A DNA stretch of 64,000 nt from positions 8,107,852-8,171,851 of the forward strand of contig OX637350.1 of the NCBI GenBank assembly GCA_951799405.1, in the 5' to 3' direction. Below are positions 45,166 through 57,145 of this stretch, piece by piece; the stretch's first letter is position 1, and every line of letters starts with the position of its first letter. The position numbers and the translations under genes were made by a program. The notes under the pieces are model-generated. The model searched no databases and was not told the origin of the DNA. It was given only the letters and a program-made list of their open reading frames with translations. This stretch comes from Agapetus fuscipes. Taxonomy: Eukaryota > Arthropoda > Insecta > Trichoptera > Glossosomatidae.

Positions 45166-45555
45166 GTAATGGTGGAAAATCAAGACTTCAACCAGTCATT
45201 ATTGAAATATTGGAGAGTTGTTTTCCGGAATCTGTTGATGTTGTCTGCCAGAGCAGGAAATTCCAGATGTTTAGCCCGATTCTGCAATGGACTTCTTCAA
45301 TGTGATGTTGATGAAACTTCTGTAACCCATCGGAGATATGGGCAAAATGACCGGGAGCTCCAACTTCGATTAACCGCGGCAAAAGTTCCCAGAAAGCAAC
45401 TCTCCAGGTTCAACCACCAACCATGAAAGCCTACAACTTCTATGAGTTATTGAAGGGAAATTACAATTTGTGTAGCATGGATGTCAATTTAACTTTGCAC
45501 AGGAGCTTTGATTTTATTTGTAGACTGTAGAACCCAACCAACCAACCAAACCAAC
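45166..45555 (+). other. Unknown retroposon-like segment with AACC-repeat end
   Basis: About 370 bp of moderate GC ends in CCAACCAACCAACCAAACC (45536-45555). A simple-repeat end suggests the 3' end of another retroposon, but the body matches nothing else here. Confidence 0.35.
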
Positions 45556-45638
45556 CACCCACCCAACGTGAATTTTCACTTACGAAAAAGCGATAATCCA
45601 TGGATTAGCTATGAATCACATGTTGTGTGAAAAACACC
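45556..45638. mobile_element. FB2 MITE, partial
   Basis: CACCCAACGTGAATTTTCAC, GCGATAATCCATGGATTAGC and the end TGTTGTGTGAAAAACACC match FB2. The other end is missing. Confidence 0.6.
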
Positions 45639-47137
45639 ATAAGAATCAGAAATGGATATTTGAACTGTTCTAACCCATTGTGAACTATTTTTTTTTACCC
45701 ATTATGAACACCAAAAAAAGTTGTAAATTTTTCATAAAGTCATGTTACCCGTAAATAATAATTTAAAATCGTGGTACATTGTATTATGCAAGAAAAAAAA
45801 ACAATGCAAAAACTTGTGTTTCCTTACAACGGAAAACACTATTGGAAAAACAGCCACAAAAGAAAAAAGAGATATTGTAATGTTTTACTGGAGTTTTCGT
45901 AAAGCTGTTGTGTGCTTGGGGGGAGGGAGGGGGTAGAGCGGAGGTAATAACTCAAACAAGTAAATACGAATTCAGTCTTTTGTGGGGATGATTTTCGGCG
46001 AGGATTTCCGGCGCGAAAATCACAGGATGCGGGACCTTTTACTCAATTATAGCGAGCAGGCTGCGGCGCCTAATGCTGGCTTAAAAATCTTGTGACTTGG
46101 TGCTTTTCAGGTCGCAGTCATTTTCAAATGAAAAATCGTTTTCCATTTCCCAAAAACACGTGTACCTACGCGGGTACATCCACCCCGTTTTGCGGCGTCT
46201 ATTTTGAACGTGAGACTTAACAAATTATTTCAGACTTTTCACTTCTTTGAATCTCAAAAGCAAGGTATCATGTGAGGTAAATGCGATGTTTGTATGAAAT
46301 GATTTTTAATAGTTTAAAATCCGTATTTAATAATCTTAAAAAATAAAAAACCAAGTTCATTGGATGCCTCTTTTATTAAAACTGCAAAGTGAACCAGTAC
46401 CTCAATTGTAAAATTAATATTTGCAAATGCTAAACATTAAATAGAAAAATTACTATGAAAGATATAACATATCCTCTAGTAATGGTTTTAGTATTGATAT
46501 ATTTGTTTATTTACGCGATAGCTAAGTATTTCAGAAATGTTTTGTACTAAGCACTTCGTCTGACATACGTTCACTACGTAAATGTCTCTATTTCTCATTT
46601 TAATGGGCAAGACATTAAGAACCGTTTGCTACAGCTTTTATATCTTAAAGTAGTATCTGTAAAAAAAGTTATAGCATATGAGATTTTCAAAAAATGTACA
46701 CATCATTTTGAAAACAGTTTTCATGAGAGCATTAGAACTATCCCCTCCTCCCTTAACATTCGCTGCATTAGTACTATCGTGATTTCCTCCCCATTCTTCC
46801 CCTCGTCTCCGCGACTGCATAATATCTCTGCCAGAATTTTAATACCCTCGGCGTATATGGGCATCGTTAAAGCGTTTACATTTTAATACTCACCCCGCCG
46901 AGTAAATAGGCATTCGGTGGGGTTTAATTTTCATCGCTCCTCCGGCCGTTGAAATAAACTCGCTGAATTTTTAGGTAAACACAAACAGCGTTTTTTTATT
47001 ACTTTAATCTCAATATCATCAGCAGTATAATCGCTACAACATCACTTTATTGCTTACTCTTCCAGAATATTCGAGTAATTTTCACCGCACTTTGAATGAG
47101 CTATATTCTCTCAATTCGTTTTTCCATAGCCGGCTTG
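45639..47137. other. Unrecognised sequence, GC-richer at 45990-46080 and 46880-46960
   Basis: No supported gene. The GC patches look single-copy within the window. Confidence 0.4.
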
Positions 47138-47286
47138 TGCTTCAAGTATAGAACTCAACGTTTAAACTCAACCAAAGCGATTCACCGAAAATATATGGAA
47201 ACCAAAATGCTCTATTTTTACGCAGTTTTAGTTTCCGCACATTATTTCATTAACGCTAGACATAAAGTTTTATACTTGGGAATACT
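47138..47286. mobile_element. FB1 foldback MITE
   Basis: Left arm TTCAAGTATAGAACTCAACG, AACTCAACCAAAGCGATTCA and AAAATATATGGAAACC. Right arm to TTTTATACTTGGGAATACTG. Confidence 0.72.
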
Positions 47287-48697
47287 GATTACGTTATTTT
47301 TTAACACGTGTTTTTCTCATTAAGTCATTATACAATCACTTTCAGATCTTATTGCTAACGCTTTGAATGAGATAATCTACATACTTCACACCATATAATA
47401 CAAGTATGTGTTTAATTATACATCTTACTCAATGGCAGAACTATTATGTGTTTCACACACCAATATTTTCAGAGAAAAAGTATATTCTGTGAAAGACAAA
47501 TCATGTGGAAGCAGTATAGCTGTTTCATAAAACACAATCTACAAATAAACCTTGAATTTTACAGGTCCATGGGTACATCTGGAGTTTTAACGTAGGTATC
47601 TAGTATGTTTTTATATATGTCAACATTGAATCTATACAACTAAAATGGTAGTAAACTGTTTACTTTAGTGAAAAAAATCACATAAACATTTAAGAACCCT
47701 CGGATTTACAGTGAATATACCTGGTTTCGTCAACAAGTCCTAATTTTAAAGTGAATAAATCAATATTCAATGATGAAAAACACGCAAAAAAAACGCAAAT
47801 ATGATATTATAGTTCCAAAAAGAACACTTAAATAAGTTAACTTGATTTTTGTCTACAGAAACATTATCAATATTGATGTATTCAAAACCCTAAAATTGTA
47901 GAGTCTTTGTTGAAATCGGGATCAGATTCACAAATACAATTTGGAAACATGATTATATTGAGAAAAAAACTAGATTCTGGCATAAGTCTTCTTAGTGAAA
48001 TTGATGTATTTTGTACCACTTGTGGGTTGTAACTTGTACTAAAATAAACATGTACGTTTATAAGTTGTACAAGGAAGAGACCACAATCCCTTGGCCGGCA
48101 GAATTTTCAATAAGTGGACATTTGTGTCGTCCATGCGGGCTCCGGACGACACAGACCTCCTAGTATTCAGGGTATCTGTGGTCAGCTTTGTGCCCTTTGA
48201 TGGTAAATTTATACGTATTACAAATGTACAATTTCCAATGTACATAAATAGCAATACCACATCATGAAACTAAGAACTCTGTGTACGTAGCGAGAGTAAA
48301 ATTAAACTTCCTTTGGAAATGACTGATGCAGTCTCTGTGTAATTTACTCGTATCTTTATAATTTCTGATTACGAAGATGATGTTCTATATAGAAGGCTGT
48401 CTATCTACTGAGTATTTTATTACATTTCAATTAATATATTGTAAATTTAAATATATATTATAGGTAAAGTAATAAAAAAAGAAAAAGTTACCTATATTTT
48501 CAGACATCAAAAAATCACGAGTATAGAGTATCGATCTATCGATAGACATAATATATATATAGATAGCTTAGCATAAGACAGTGTTTCTCAAACATTATAT
48601 GATTGCTAATAAGTAATTTCATTGATTTCTGATTAGGAAGAAAATGTTCTATACAAAAGGCTGTCTATCTATGCCGTAAAATAATTTGTACTCAGCT
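47287..48697. other. Unrecognised AT-rich sequence with a 65-bp direct duplication
   Basis: 48359-48425 and 48626-48692 share ATTTCTGATTA, ATGTTCTATA and AAGGCTGTCTATCTA. Otherwise nothing is recognised. Confidence 0.5.
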
Positions 48698-48848
48698 AAT
48701 GCCACCCCTATTTAAACAAAAAAAGCGAAAGAGTTTTATTTTGTAATTGCATATGCAGCATAGGTACATATTTAAGCATGAATTTAAACATGTGCATGAA
48801 GTGTGAATCTCCGATTTCAATATATCTCTGAAACATCGATAATAATAT
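48698..48848 (+). repeat. Rep-S fragment, diverged
   Basis: AATGCCACCCCTATTT, CATATGCAGCATAGG and GTGTGAATCTCCGATTTCAA keep the family order. Head and tail are lost. Confidence 0.5.
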
Positions 48849-48939
48849 CTGGAAAGATAGATTTGTTTTTCAATATTTCCTTGAAAATTGGTAGTGAAAC
48901 ATTCGTTGTTATTCTCAAACAGCAAAGACATGCCTCATC

Positions 48940-49018
48940 CGCAGCCTACAGTGACTTTTTCATACAAAAGCGATGATCTGTAGATCTGCTATGGATCAAA
49001 TGTTTTGTGAATAGCACT
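48940..49018. mobile_element. FB2 MITE, partial
   Basis: CAGTGACTTTTTCATACAAA, AGCGATGATCTGTAGATCTG and TGTTTTGTGAATAGCACT match FB2; one terminus is missing. Confidence 0.55.
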
Positions 49019-49065
49019 GATGGAATATGACCAATTATTTTTCTTTATTTCTTTCCATCTTGATT

Positions 49066-49235
49066 AGAGAAAGGTATGGATGGACCAAATTTTCGAAATA
49101 GCGAGTGAATGGAATATCCAGAGTCATAATAAAAGGAGAGCTTGTATGAAAAAGGTTATGACTCTGGATGAAATGAAAGAAGTATGCAAGGACAGGAAGA
49201 AGTGGCGGCTAATCTGCAATGCTGATTTGTAATGT
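49066..49235 (+). mobile_element. RTE-like LINE 3' fragment
   Basis: Plus frame encodes KVWMDQIFEIASEWNIQSHN, KRRACMKKVMTLDEMKEVCK, DRKKWRLICN and a stop. It is nearly identical to the end of the copy at 1100-2401, so these two form one subfamily. Confidence 0.8.
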
Positions 49236-49354
49236 TGGTTTATTAGTTTGCTACATTTTTTGCATAAGAAATTTTTGACTTTTTTTGTATAGATTTATTT
49301 TTAAGGTTTTGTTGTTTTTTTTTTTTTTTAAACTTAAATGTCATTTATTACTCG

Positions 49355-49612
49355 TATTCCTTGACTTATAGGTTGGTATGAGGCTGACCACCCATACTGT
49401 AAAAAATGGTTCACTTTGCCAATGTCACCCCTGTTTCAGGGAATGTCGGCAGGAGTTGCAGGGCTTATGTTCATTTGAGTTTGGATTTTATTTGTAAGTA
49501 CACATTCAGCATTTGTAAGCGCGAACTACACGTGTTTGTTTGTGGGCATACATCTGAGAGCTTTAAATGAATGTATGCTTGCAACTTAGATTATAGATTA
49601 TAGATTATAGAT
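49355..49612 (+). repeat. Rep-S retroposon, full length
   Basis: One of the best copies: starts TTCCTTGACTTATAGGTTGG, has GAGGCTGACCACCCATACTG and GTCACCCCTGTTTCAGGGAA, and ends in three TAGATTATAGATTATAGATT-type units. Confidence 0.88.
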
Positions 49613-50904
49613 CTAAAATCTAAAACACCTTGATTATTTTCCTCTTCTATACGATTTTTATTATTACTCCTCTTGTTTTTGAGTGTATCTTGATTCCTTT
49701 CACAGGTAATGTTTACGTATATTTTTATCATTCATATGTTTCGTTCTCCAAATCGATTTTAAATGTCTCGAAACAAAAACGAGCCGGCTCCGTAATGCGC
49801 TTACTATGTTAATACACGCCTCTGAATATGAATGACTGTTGTATCACTTTATTCGGCTCTGCAGTATTATGCATAAGCCAGAAAGGAATATTTAAATCAG
49901 CCCCAAAAGATCATTACTGTGTCTCCTGTGACAGACACGATCTTGCGGTTAGAGTATTAAGCTGTGTTGCTCTGGCGCGTGGTGGCCATGCTTGTTACTG
50001 TGAAGACAGTGCACTTTTTAGGACAGTTGGTTAGTAGTAAAGTATGCAGATGTACCTAGTGATTAGTGTTAAGTTACCTACCTTCAAACTTGATTAGGGA
50101 ATTCATTTAAACAAAATTATAGGTTTAAAAATACGTACTATAAAAAATCGCTAAAATTCGAGTTCTCCACTATCGCTTTTATAGAAAAATGTATGAAAGA
50201 TAACAGTGCCCCTTGTGAATAATTTAGTTTTCATTCAAATATTGGTGGTGGGGAATTAACGCGATGTTTAGTACTAGAGTACAGTAAATAATCCTTACAA
50301 TGAAATAATTCTGATAAGAACCAGACGAGAAAACCATAGACTCTAGTGAATTTTGTTAAATGAAAATACTTTTGAGCAGAAATAACATTTCCAAAATGAT
50401 GTTTTTCCCCCCACAAATTGAAGTAAACATAGTTTATGTTTAGTATTCATGGCTACACCTTACTTGCCTCAAAAAAAAACTCCATAACTATTATGTATGC
50501 GTTGTAAATATGACAGCGTTATGGCTTCGTGTTTGTGAACTCGAGGGCCCACATGCATCCACTAATCACTAAACTACTGTCTTTCAGACATGAACTTCGT
50601 AGGCGCCAAGTGTTGGGCGGGAACCGCATTTAAAATATCGTCGCTTGCATATAATTACAATATTTACACTGCGCGCGGGAAATAAACACTACGCGGCTGT
50701 TTCTCCAGCCAGCATGCTTTTTTTCGTACTTTTTTATGCAGTCATTTTATTTGTTTCATGAACTGCGAATGTGAGAAATTAAAATATGCTCTCGTTGCTT
50801 TGAAGTTGGTACTTTGGTAAATTTGTTTTTTTGTATATATGAGCAGAAATAAAGTTTGCATTAAAAAAGTGCACGCCACGGCCCATCAGTGCTTCTTTGG
50901 CTTA
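49613..50904. other. Unrecognised sequence with one AG|GTAATG junction
   Basis: At 49688-49705 a pyrimidine-rich tract ends CACAG followed by GTAATG, a weaker ratchet-like junction. A GC-richer patch lies at 50590-50720. No gene supported. Confidence 0.4.
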
Positions 50905-51108
50905 TCTGCCATTCGATTCAAAGATGACATTTCAATAAAATTGTCGCAGAATCACATTCTACACAATCTGAGCAAAAAAAATCGTTTTTACACGATAATC
51001 TGAGAGTTGCTTTAAATATTTAAAAAATATTAGTTCAGTTTTTATAAGACACATTGGTTCATACAAACATTGCTCATGTGAGTTTACCTCTGATAGACAT
51101 AAGACAGC
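50905..51108 (+). repeat. Dispersed repeat shared with 56430-56618
   Basis: CACAATCTGAGC, CGATAATCTGAGAGTTGCTT, TAAGACACATTGGTTCA and CATTGCTCATGTGA appear in the same order at 56430-56618. Class unknown. The MITE at 51114 sits at or inside its right side. Confidence 0.6.
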
Positions 51109-51113
51109 ACTAA

Positions 51114-51434
51114 AGGCTTGTTCGCACAAGGCGACTATTTTAGTCGAATAATGAGTAATTTAGTGGTGGGCGGGGCCACAGAGTATGTAGGTTTATAGAG
51201 AGCGGTCTTAGAACAAAAAAAATGTAACCAAGTAGTATTATTTTTATATGAAACGATGGATAGCGCCAGTAACTACCCTGTCAGTAACTACGTGTCTAGA
51301 CAATACTAAGTACTACTTGGTTACATTTTTTTTGTTCTAAGACCGCTCTCTATAAACCTACATACTCTGTGGCCCCGCCCACCACTAAATTACTCGGTAC
51401 TCGACTAAAATAGTCGCCTTGTGCGAACAAGCCT
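51114..51434. mobile_element. MITE with near-identical 124-bp arms, TAA duplication
   Basis: 321 bp. Starts AGGCTTGTTCGCACAAGGCG and ends with its exact complement. The arms 51114-51237 and 51311-51434 differ at only a few positions. TAA flanks both sides (51111-51113, 51435-51437), which fits PIF/Harbinger-type insertion (3-bp TWA targets). No coding sequence. High arm identity suggests recent activity. Confidence 0.9.
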
Positions 51435-52290
51435 TAAGGTGATGATGGTTTTATTGTGATCTCATGTTTACTAGAATCGCAATTAATGTTTTGTGATTGA
51501 ACGATCTGAAAATTTAGTGCAAATTGAAATTTCGTATCTTTTTTGTTAAAACTACAATCAAATTTCGTTGATTTCCTAGACCTTCAAGATGTTATCATTT
51601 TTTGTTCATAAATTTTTATAAATCCTTTCAAAGTAGGCGATGACGCATGTAATGTAAATAGTCTTAACTAGTGTTTACCAATATACATAAGATAAGATGC
51701 ATTTTTTACAAGTTGGTAAGTAGATAACTTAGACATGAAAGTAAAATGTAGTATTCATTTAACTTAACTGCATTTTCTTGTACGCCGCGGTCATATTTTC
51801 ATTTGTAAACCACGTGCCACTATTTGTATGAATTGCAAATGTTTTTGCTGTCGCCTCATGAATATTAAATAGTTGCTGAACCAGAAAACTATCTCGGAAA
51901 ACACTTTTAAAATGTTTCCCGCGCGTCTGCTTCAATTTCCTTTGTATTTGTTTTCCTTCAGCCAACATTGCATTCGCTTTGTTCTCTTCTTTTTATATAA
52001 GCTCACTTGCTTGTGCGAAATAAACATGCAAAGTTGCATTTTTAGATTGCTCAATATTTGCACCTGATGATATTCATATTTTCTTTTAAAGTCATGGATT
52101 TTTTAAACACCTGATTCTTAGTCATCGTATTGACCAATCTGAACAAAAATCTATTCGAAATCCTTCTCTATAAGTAATGCTAAATCATCACTTCGTAAAA
52201 AACAACGGGATGTGAAAAATATTTTCGTACATGCATCAAAAAAAAAACTATAGATCAAAAATTTTTGATTTTCATTGTGTGCAACGTCGC
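51435..52290. other. Unrecognised AT-rich sequence
   Basis: Nothing supported. Confidence 0.45.
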
Positions 52291-52427
52291 GTCGCAATTA
52301 AGCTACACATATAGTGTAACTTTCCATCTGCGTTATCCCCGAAGGAGTCACAGGTGTTGATTCGGGACCTATTTATTTTTACGGGTAAGGGGGCCGGCCT
52401 CAAGCCAACCAAACTTTTTTTGGTTGT
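52291..52427 (-). mobile_element. SINE-A copy, 5'-truncated
   Basis: AAGCTACACATATAGTGTAA, GCGTTATCCCCGAAGG and GTAAGGGGGCCGGCCT match the family. Where other copies have the CCACTT/AAGTGG hairpin, this one has CAACCAAA/TTTGGTTG, a different stem at the same place, and homology then ends. Confidence 0.75.
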
Positions 52428-52550
52428 AATTTATGTATTTTTTGTAAAGAAAGAAGAAATCGTGGGGTATACAAGATAGGGAAGAGATATTGTGCCTTCC
52501 TGTAATGAGTGGGAGATATAGGTACAATAGCTTTTGGAGATAGGATAGGA

Positions 52551-52806
52551 TATTCCTTGACTTATAGGTTGGTATGAGGCTGACCACCCATACTGTAAAA
52601 AATGGTTCACTTTGCCAATGTCACCTCTGTTTCAGGGAAGGTCGGCAAGAGTTGAAGGGCTAACGTTCATTTGAGATAAGGTTTTTATATTGTAGGTCCA
52701 CATGCGCCATGTGTGAGCGCGAAATTGTGCGTGTCTGCCTATGGGAATGCATTTAATATGAATCTCAAATGATACCTACTTTGCAACTTAGATTTAGATT
52801 TAGATC
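52551..52806 (+). repeat. Rep-S retroposon, full length
   Basis: TTCCTTGACTTATAGGTTGG head, GTCACCTCTGTTTCAGGGAA, ACATGCGCCATGTGTGAGCG, ending CAACTTAGATTTAGATTTAG. Confidence 0.87.
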
Positions 52807-53758
52807 GTTATCCCTAAACAGTTCAACACCCACTGGGATAGTAGAAGCGCATCTTTCGCTACCTTTGTCAGCAAGAATGTGAAACTCATATAAGAGGAGT
52901 AGGCTTCGAAGTAATATTATTCCGTAACATCCAAGTCACCATTTGATGCATGCAGGGAAGTGTGCCAGATCCGACACAATGGCCGGGAATAAGGGTGTTA
53001 CTCGCAATGGAGCAAACATTTAGCGTCACGCCGCCCGCCTGCGCGTTCCCAAGCTGCACAACGTTTCGTTAAATCTGCAAACAAAATTTGTGTACATTGT
53101 GTAAACACGCTTTGTGCATAAATGTTTGGCTAAAAAACTCAAGATAATATTTTTCTATGACCGCATTGCGTATTGTTTATTATTATACTTTATTTGTCGT
53201 TGAGAAATATTTTATTCACTTTTTCATAATAAAATTCTAGTAAAGTCAACAGATCTGTGCACTTTTCCTGTGTTATACAAACACTTTGAATTTCAAGTAC
53301 ATTTTTTTTGTAACTTTGAATTATTTTGGAAAACCGATAACAGTCCAAAAACTCCCCCTCATATTAACAGTATTATATAAATCGTATGTCATAAATCTTC
53401 TGAATTTTTATTTTGTATTTTTGTAACCTTGAACTTCATACGTTATTTTAAATTCACCGAATGCTTTCTTCACCAATACATCAATACTTCAATCGGGTTA
53501 TGCTTAAATACCAAACCGATTCTCAACTTGCATATTCGCTACCAGGGAGGGTTTCTATCGAACATTCCCCGTAAGTACAGAAGTTGGCGTTCCTCGCTTG
53601 TAGACTAAGTACCTGTGTGGAGCAGGATTGCAGGAGCTGAGAGTATTTGCGAGTATTGAGTATCGGGGAAGGCGTTCGCTTATTTGCCATGCTGATTGTT
53701 ATGCCGCTTCTTGTTTCGCTGTTCCCACCAGAAACCGGCGAATTTAATTCCGAATCAG
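52807..53758. other. Unrecognised sequence
   Basis: No supported gene. A GC-richer patch lies at 52960-53060. Confidence 0.45.
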
Positions 53759-53902
53759 CACCCCAAGTGTAAAACTTTACGTGCAAACTCAACCATAGCT
53801 TTTCACCAAATGCAAGGAAAATAAAACGCTCAGTAGAGGTTCTGTTTTAGTTTTCAAACCTTTTTTGATAGACGCCATGGTTGAGTTTATACTTGGTTTA
53901 CG
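53759..53902. mobile_element. FB1 foldback MITE, full length
   Basis: Begins CACCCCAAGTGTAAAACTTT, has AACTCAACCATAGCTTTTCA, a centre AAACGCTCAGTAGAGGTTCT, and ends TTATACTTGGTTTACG. Confidence 0.78.
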
Positions 53903-54752
53903 CAAGTGCGGAAACGCCAAAATTTTAATATGCCGTGTCAATAGGAAGTGTGATTGGAAACGAAATCTGCACCCCTATTCTGGGTGTGCGCGTTTTCTAA
54001 AGACTCTGATTGAAAATACAATTCAAATCAATTTGATTTTTGAAAAGTACATTATCCTTAAAAATCAAATATCTTAAAAATCAGCGGTGCTTTTTTATGA
54101 TGCCCTTGTATTTTTTTAATACTTTTGATAAATCGATGTACTAAAGATGGCTTGTAGATTGTAAATGGTAAAAAACGAGATGAACCACGAGTAAATAAAA
54201 TATGTATTATACAAGGGGTAGGTAGAGGTGCGTTTAGCCACCCATAGCAAAAATGTGGCAAGATGCAGTATATAGAAAAAAATATCAATAAATCAGTTGC
54301 CTATATCGGATTTTGTCAGAAGAAAATAAGATTTAAATGATAAACCAATTTAATATTTAGGTACTGGGTGAATTCGCAAAACAATGAATAAAGTCTCAAA
54401 TATCAGTAACCAATACTTTCCGATACTAAATATAGATCTCAAATAAAAATAAATTTATAGAGCAATATCCACGCATGTCCGCCCACGGGATTTCCCAGAC
54501 AAGTTGTCAGACGACTTCTCGACATTACAACAAAATAATCAACAAAAAGAAAAAAACGTTGCGGTTTTTGGCGAGTCGATTAGTCGCCTACAGTTTCTTT
54601 TGTCTATTTGTGCGAGCGGGGTGTGAGGCTGCCCCGACGTTGTCAATCAGCCGAATTAATGGCGTTGTCGTGTAATCCGCCTCTCTAGTTGATTGATCCA
54701 TTCTTGGTGGTTGCCCATTCAAGCCCCTTCGGAGACGGCAAATACGAGGAGT
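53903..54752. other. Unrecognised AT-rich sequence
   Basis: Nothing supported. A GC-richer piece lies near 54590-54700. Confidence 0.45.
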
Positions 54753-54905
54753 GTACCAGTAGGAAACTACGTTCTAACTCAACCGAAGCGTGCACCAACA
54801 ATGTATGATTCATATAACAGCGATTCTAGTGAGTGTTTGAGTTTAATACAGTTTTGGTAATACGCTATGGTTGAGTTGGGTCGTTAAGTTGTATACTTGG
54901 GTACT
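54753..54905. mobile_element. FB1 foldback MITE
   Basis: Left arm CTAACTCAACCGAAGCGTGC, right arm AATACGCTATGGTTGAGTTG, ending GTATACTTGGGTACTG. The left terminus is degraded. Confidence 0.68.
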
Positions 54906-55089
54906 GGAGCACAATCGGAGGAGAGCGTGGTGCTGTGGACCAAAACAAAGATTGATTTGGTACAATCACGCTAATTAAAGTCGGTCTGTCGTCTTTGTCG
55001 TGTAATACATTTGTATTAAAAAATGCTTTGATGTCGTAATTCAATCGTCACCTTATAATATGTATCATTGATGAATGTTTTTAGTTCAT

Positions 55090-55470
55090 TTTTTAGATTG
55101 TAAGATGTTGGTGTGTGGAAGTGAAGCATGGACTACGTGTGATAGTGAAATGAGGATGGCGTGTACGGGGGAAACGTTCTTGAAACACTTGTGGTGTATT
55201 ACAAGAAAAACTCTAGCAGGGTTATTCACAATACATTTGATCCATGTATCATCGTATCTTTGTATTGAAAATTCACGTTAGGTGGTGGTTGAGCTATGGA
55301 AATGCTTTGTGTGAATAACACCGCAAGAGATAGAGTTAAGAATGAAAAGAAGGAAGAGAAATACATGTTGAAAAAGGATGTGAAGTCAAGGTACAAAATA
55401 ATTTGGTGAAATGGTTAGGACATGTAGAAAGAATGGATGATGAAAGACTGACAAAATGTACAGAGGAAAT
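55090..55470 (+). mobile_element. RTE-like LINE fragment interrupted by FB2
   Basis: Before the FB2 insertion the plus strand encodes VCGSEAWTTCDSEMRMACTG and ITRKTLA. After it come RDRVKNE and, in another frame, LVKWLGHVERMDDERLTK. These are the RTE blocks SEAWT, GKTLRDRVRNE and WFGHVERM in order. Removing FB2 and one GCA rejoins TLARDRVKNE in frame. Further frameshifts make it a dead copy. Confidence 0.75.
55219..55322. mobile_element. FB2 MITE, full length, 3-bp GCA duplication
   Basis: 104 bp, from GGGTTATTCACAATACATTT to TTTGTGTGAATAACACC, flanked by GCA on both sides (55216-55218, 55323-55325). The interrupted RTE frame confirms the limits. The class is uncertain: the 3-bp duplication would fit PIF/Harbinger or CACTA types. 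Confidence 0.82.
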
Positions 55471-56429
55471 GTTTCTTAGCTGTTTTAGCAAAACTGAATA
55501 AGAGTTTTATATAAAAACGTGTAAAAAATCGTTTTATAAGTCTTAAGTAATAACATCATTGCGTAAATTCAAATTAAAAGTTAACTGAGATGTATAGTTT
55601 CTTCCTCCTATTTTTCCAAACCAATTTCCTTTCACGCGCGAGTCTAGCATCATACCGAATTAATCAATGAACCACGTCTATCTTCACTAAGCACTTTTCC
55701 CCAAAGGCGTCTCATAAGGAGACAAAATTAATATTCTCCCCAGTCTCCGGCCATTCTTTACCGATAGCCTGTCATATTTTTATATTAATTTTTCCGGCCC
55801 ACAATCCCTTCAAGGCTCGACAAAAAAACCTTTTTTTCCTTTATCATCCTTCAGCGAAAAAAACATGAAATATTATATTCTTCAATGGCAGGCTATTACA
55901 TGACATTTTTTTTGTCATCTGCCATTCAATTGATGTTATGCATCGATCAATATAAAAGAAATAGATAAAACATCAGATCCGTTTGGCGTGCCATATCACT
56001 GATGCCCAAGGGTATTCTCAGAATGAGTTTCCTGCTACTGTTTGTTCTGCGGTTTTCTATGTTAAAATAAAGATTTACTTGAGCTCAATTTCATAAAACC
56101 TCGATTATTTTTTTTTAGGATTCACTCACATTTGGTTCATAGTTAACTTTTGTACTGGTAATCTCGACGCCTCTTATATACTAGTCTCCTTCAAAGCATC
56201 GCGATCTCTATTTATAGGTGTATAAGGGTTACTCTGGCATACGCCAGACCATGCTAGTTTATTCTTAATTAGAAATTTCGAGCTGACACCAGTACACCCA
56301 TACAAATACCTACATCTCGAGACGCCCTGACACAAGTAAGTAAAAACACAACACATACCTAATCATAAGTAAACATACACAGACATACCACTCCCCCAGT
56401 TCTTGTTTGCCGTTTAGACCAATTCTGTC
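55471..56429. other. Unrecognised AT-rich sequence
   Basis: Nothing supported. Confidence 0.45.
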
Positions 56430-56618
56430 AAATATGACTTTTTAATGCAGTTGTCTTAAGAATCAAATTCGACACAATCTGAGCTAAGGAAAAACGTAAA
56501 ACTCGATAATGTGAGAGTTGTTTTAAATATTTTTTAAATCAATTTCCTGTTTTCATAAGTCACATTGGTCCAGTACACATGCAAACATAGCTCATGTAAA
56601 ATTAGCTGAATGGTCTAT
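56430..56618 (+). repeat. Dispersed repeat shared with 50905-51108
   Basis: CACAATCTGAGCTAAGG, GATAATGTGAGAGTTGTTTT and CAAACATAGCTCATGT align with the first copy. Confidence 0.6.
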
Positions 56619-57067
56619 ACGGCAAACAAGAAGTAAGGCAGCGATACAATCACAAGTTCGTCACAATATACCTACGTTACATATGCTTTAATTTTTGAAG
56701 TTATTGATATTTATAACTTACAATAAAATATATAAATGTTGTAAGGCTTTTACGTCCGGCTTCAGATGTTTGAAATGGTTTTCCCAGGTTTTGACCGTAG
56801 TTCAATGTTTTCTGCGTCTTTTTTCTCTGTCGTGGGTAACTTTTTCTTATGTGAATGCACCTTACGCTGCTTGCGTTTATGTTTGGTGTGTTACTGTTAT
56901 CTTTTGTCCCTTTTCTTCATTGTAAACCTAATCGGTCTTATTCATTAGATTGTTTGAATCCAAAACCAGAGTAAGAGCAGCTTATTACTATGGGATATCC
57001 GACTTTATACTGGTTTTAAAATTGAAACCTTTTGAATAAATTAGGTGAATTTTGTTCCCTGACACAA
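56619..57067. other. Unrecognised sequence
   Basis: Short frames only. Confidence 0.4.
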
Positions 57068-57145
57068 AGAGGTTCCACTTTCCACTTGCGACTCATTCGG
57101 AGAGAACGCGGCAAAAAGTTACGCTGCATTTGTAGCTTAGTTGTA
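57068..57145 (+). mobile_element. SINE-A 3' end fragment
   Basis: AGAGGTTCCACTTTCCACTT, AACGCGGCAAAAAGTTACGC and TGTAGCTTAGTTG match the last 80 bp of SINE-A, here in forward orientation. Confidence 0.6.
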
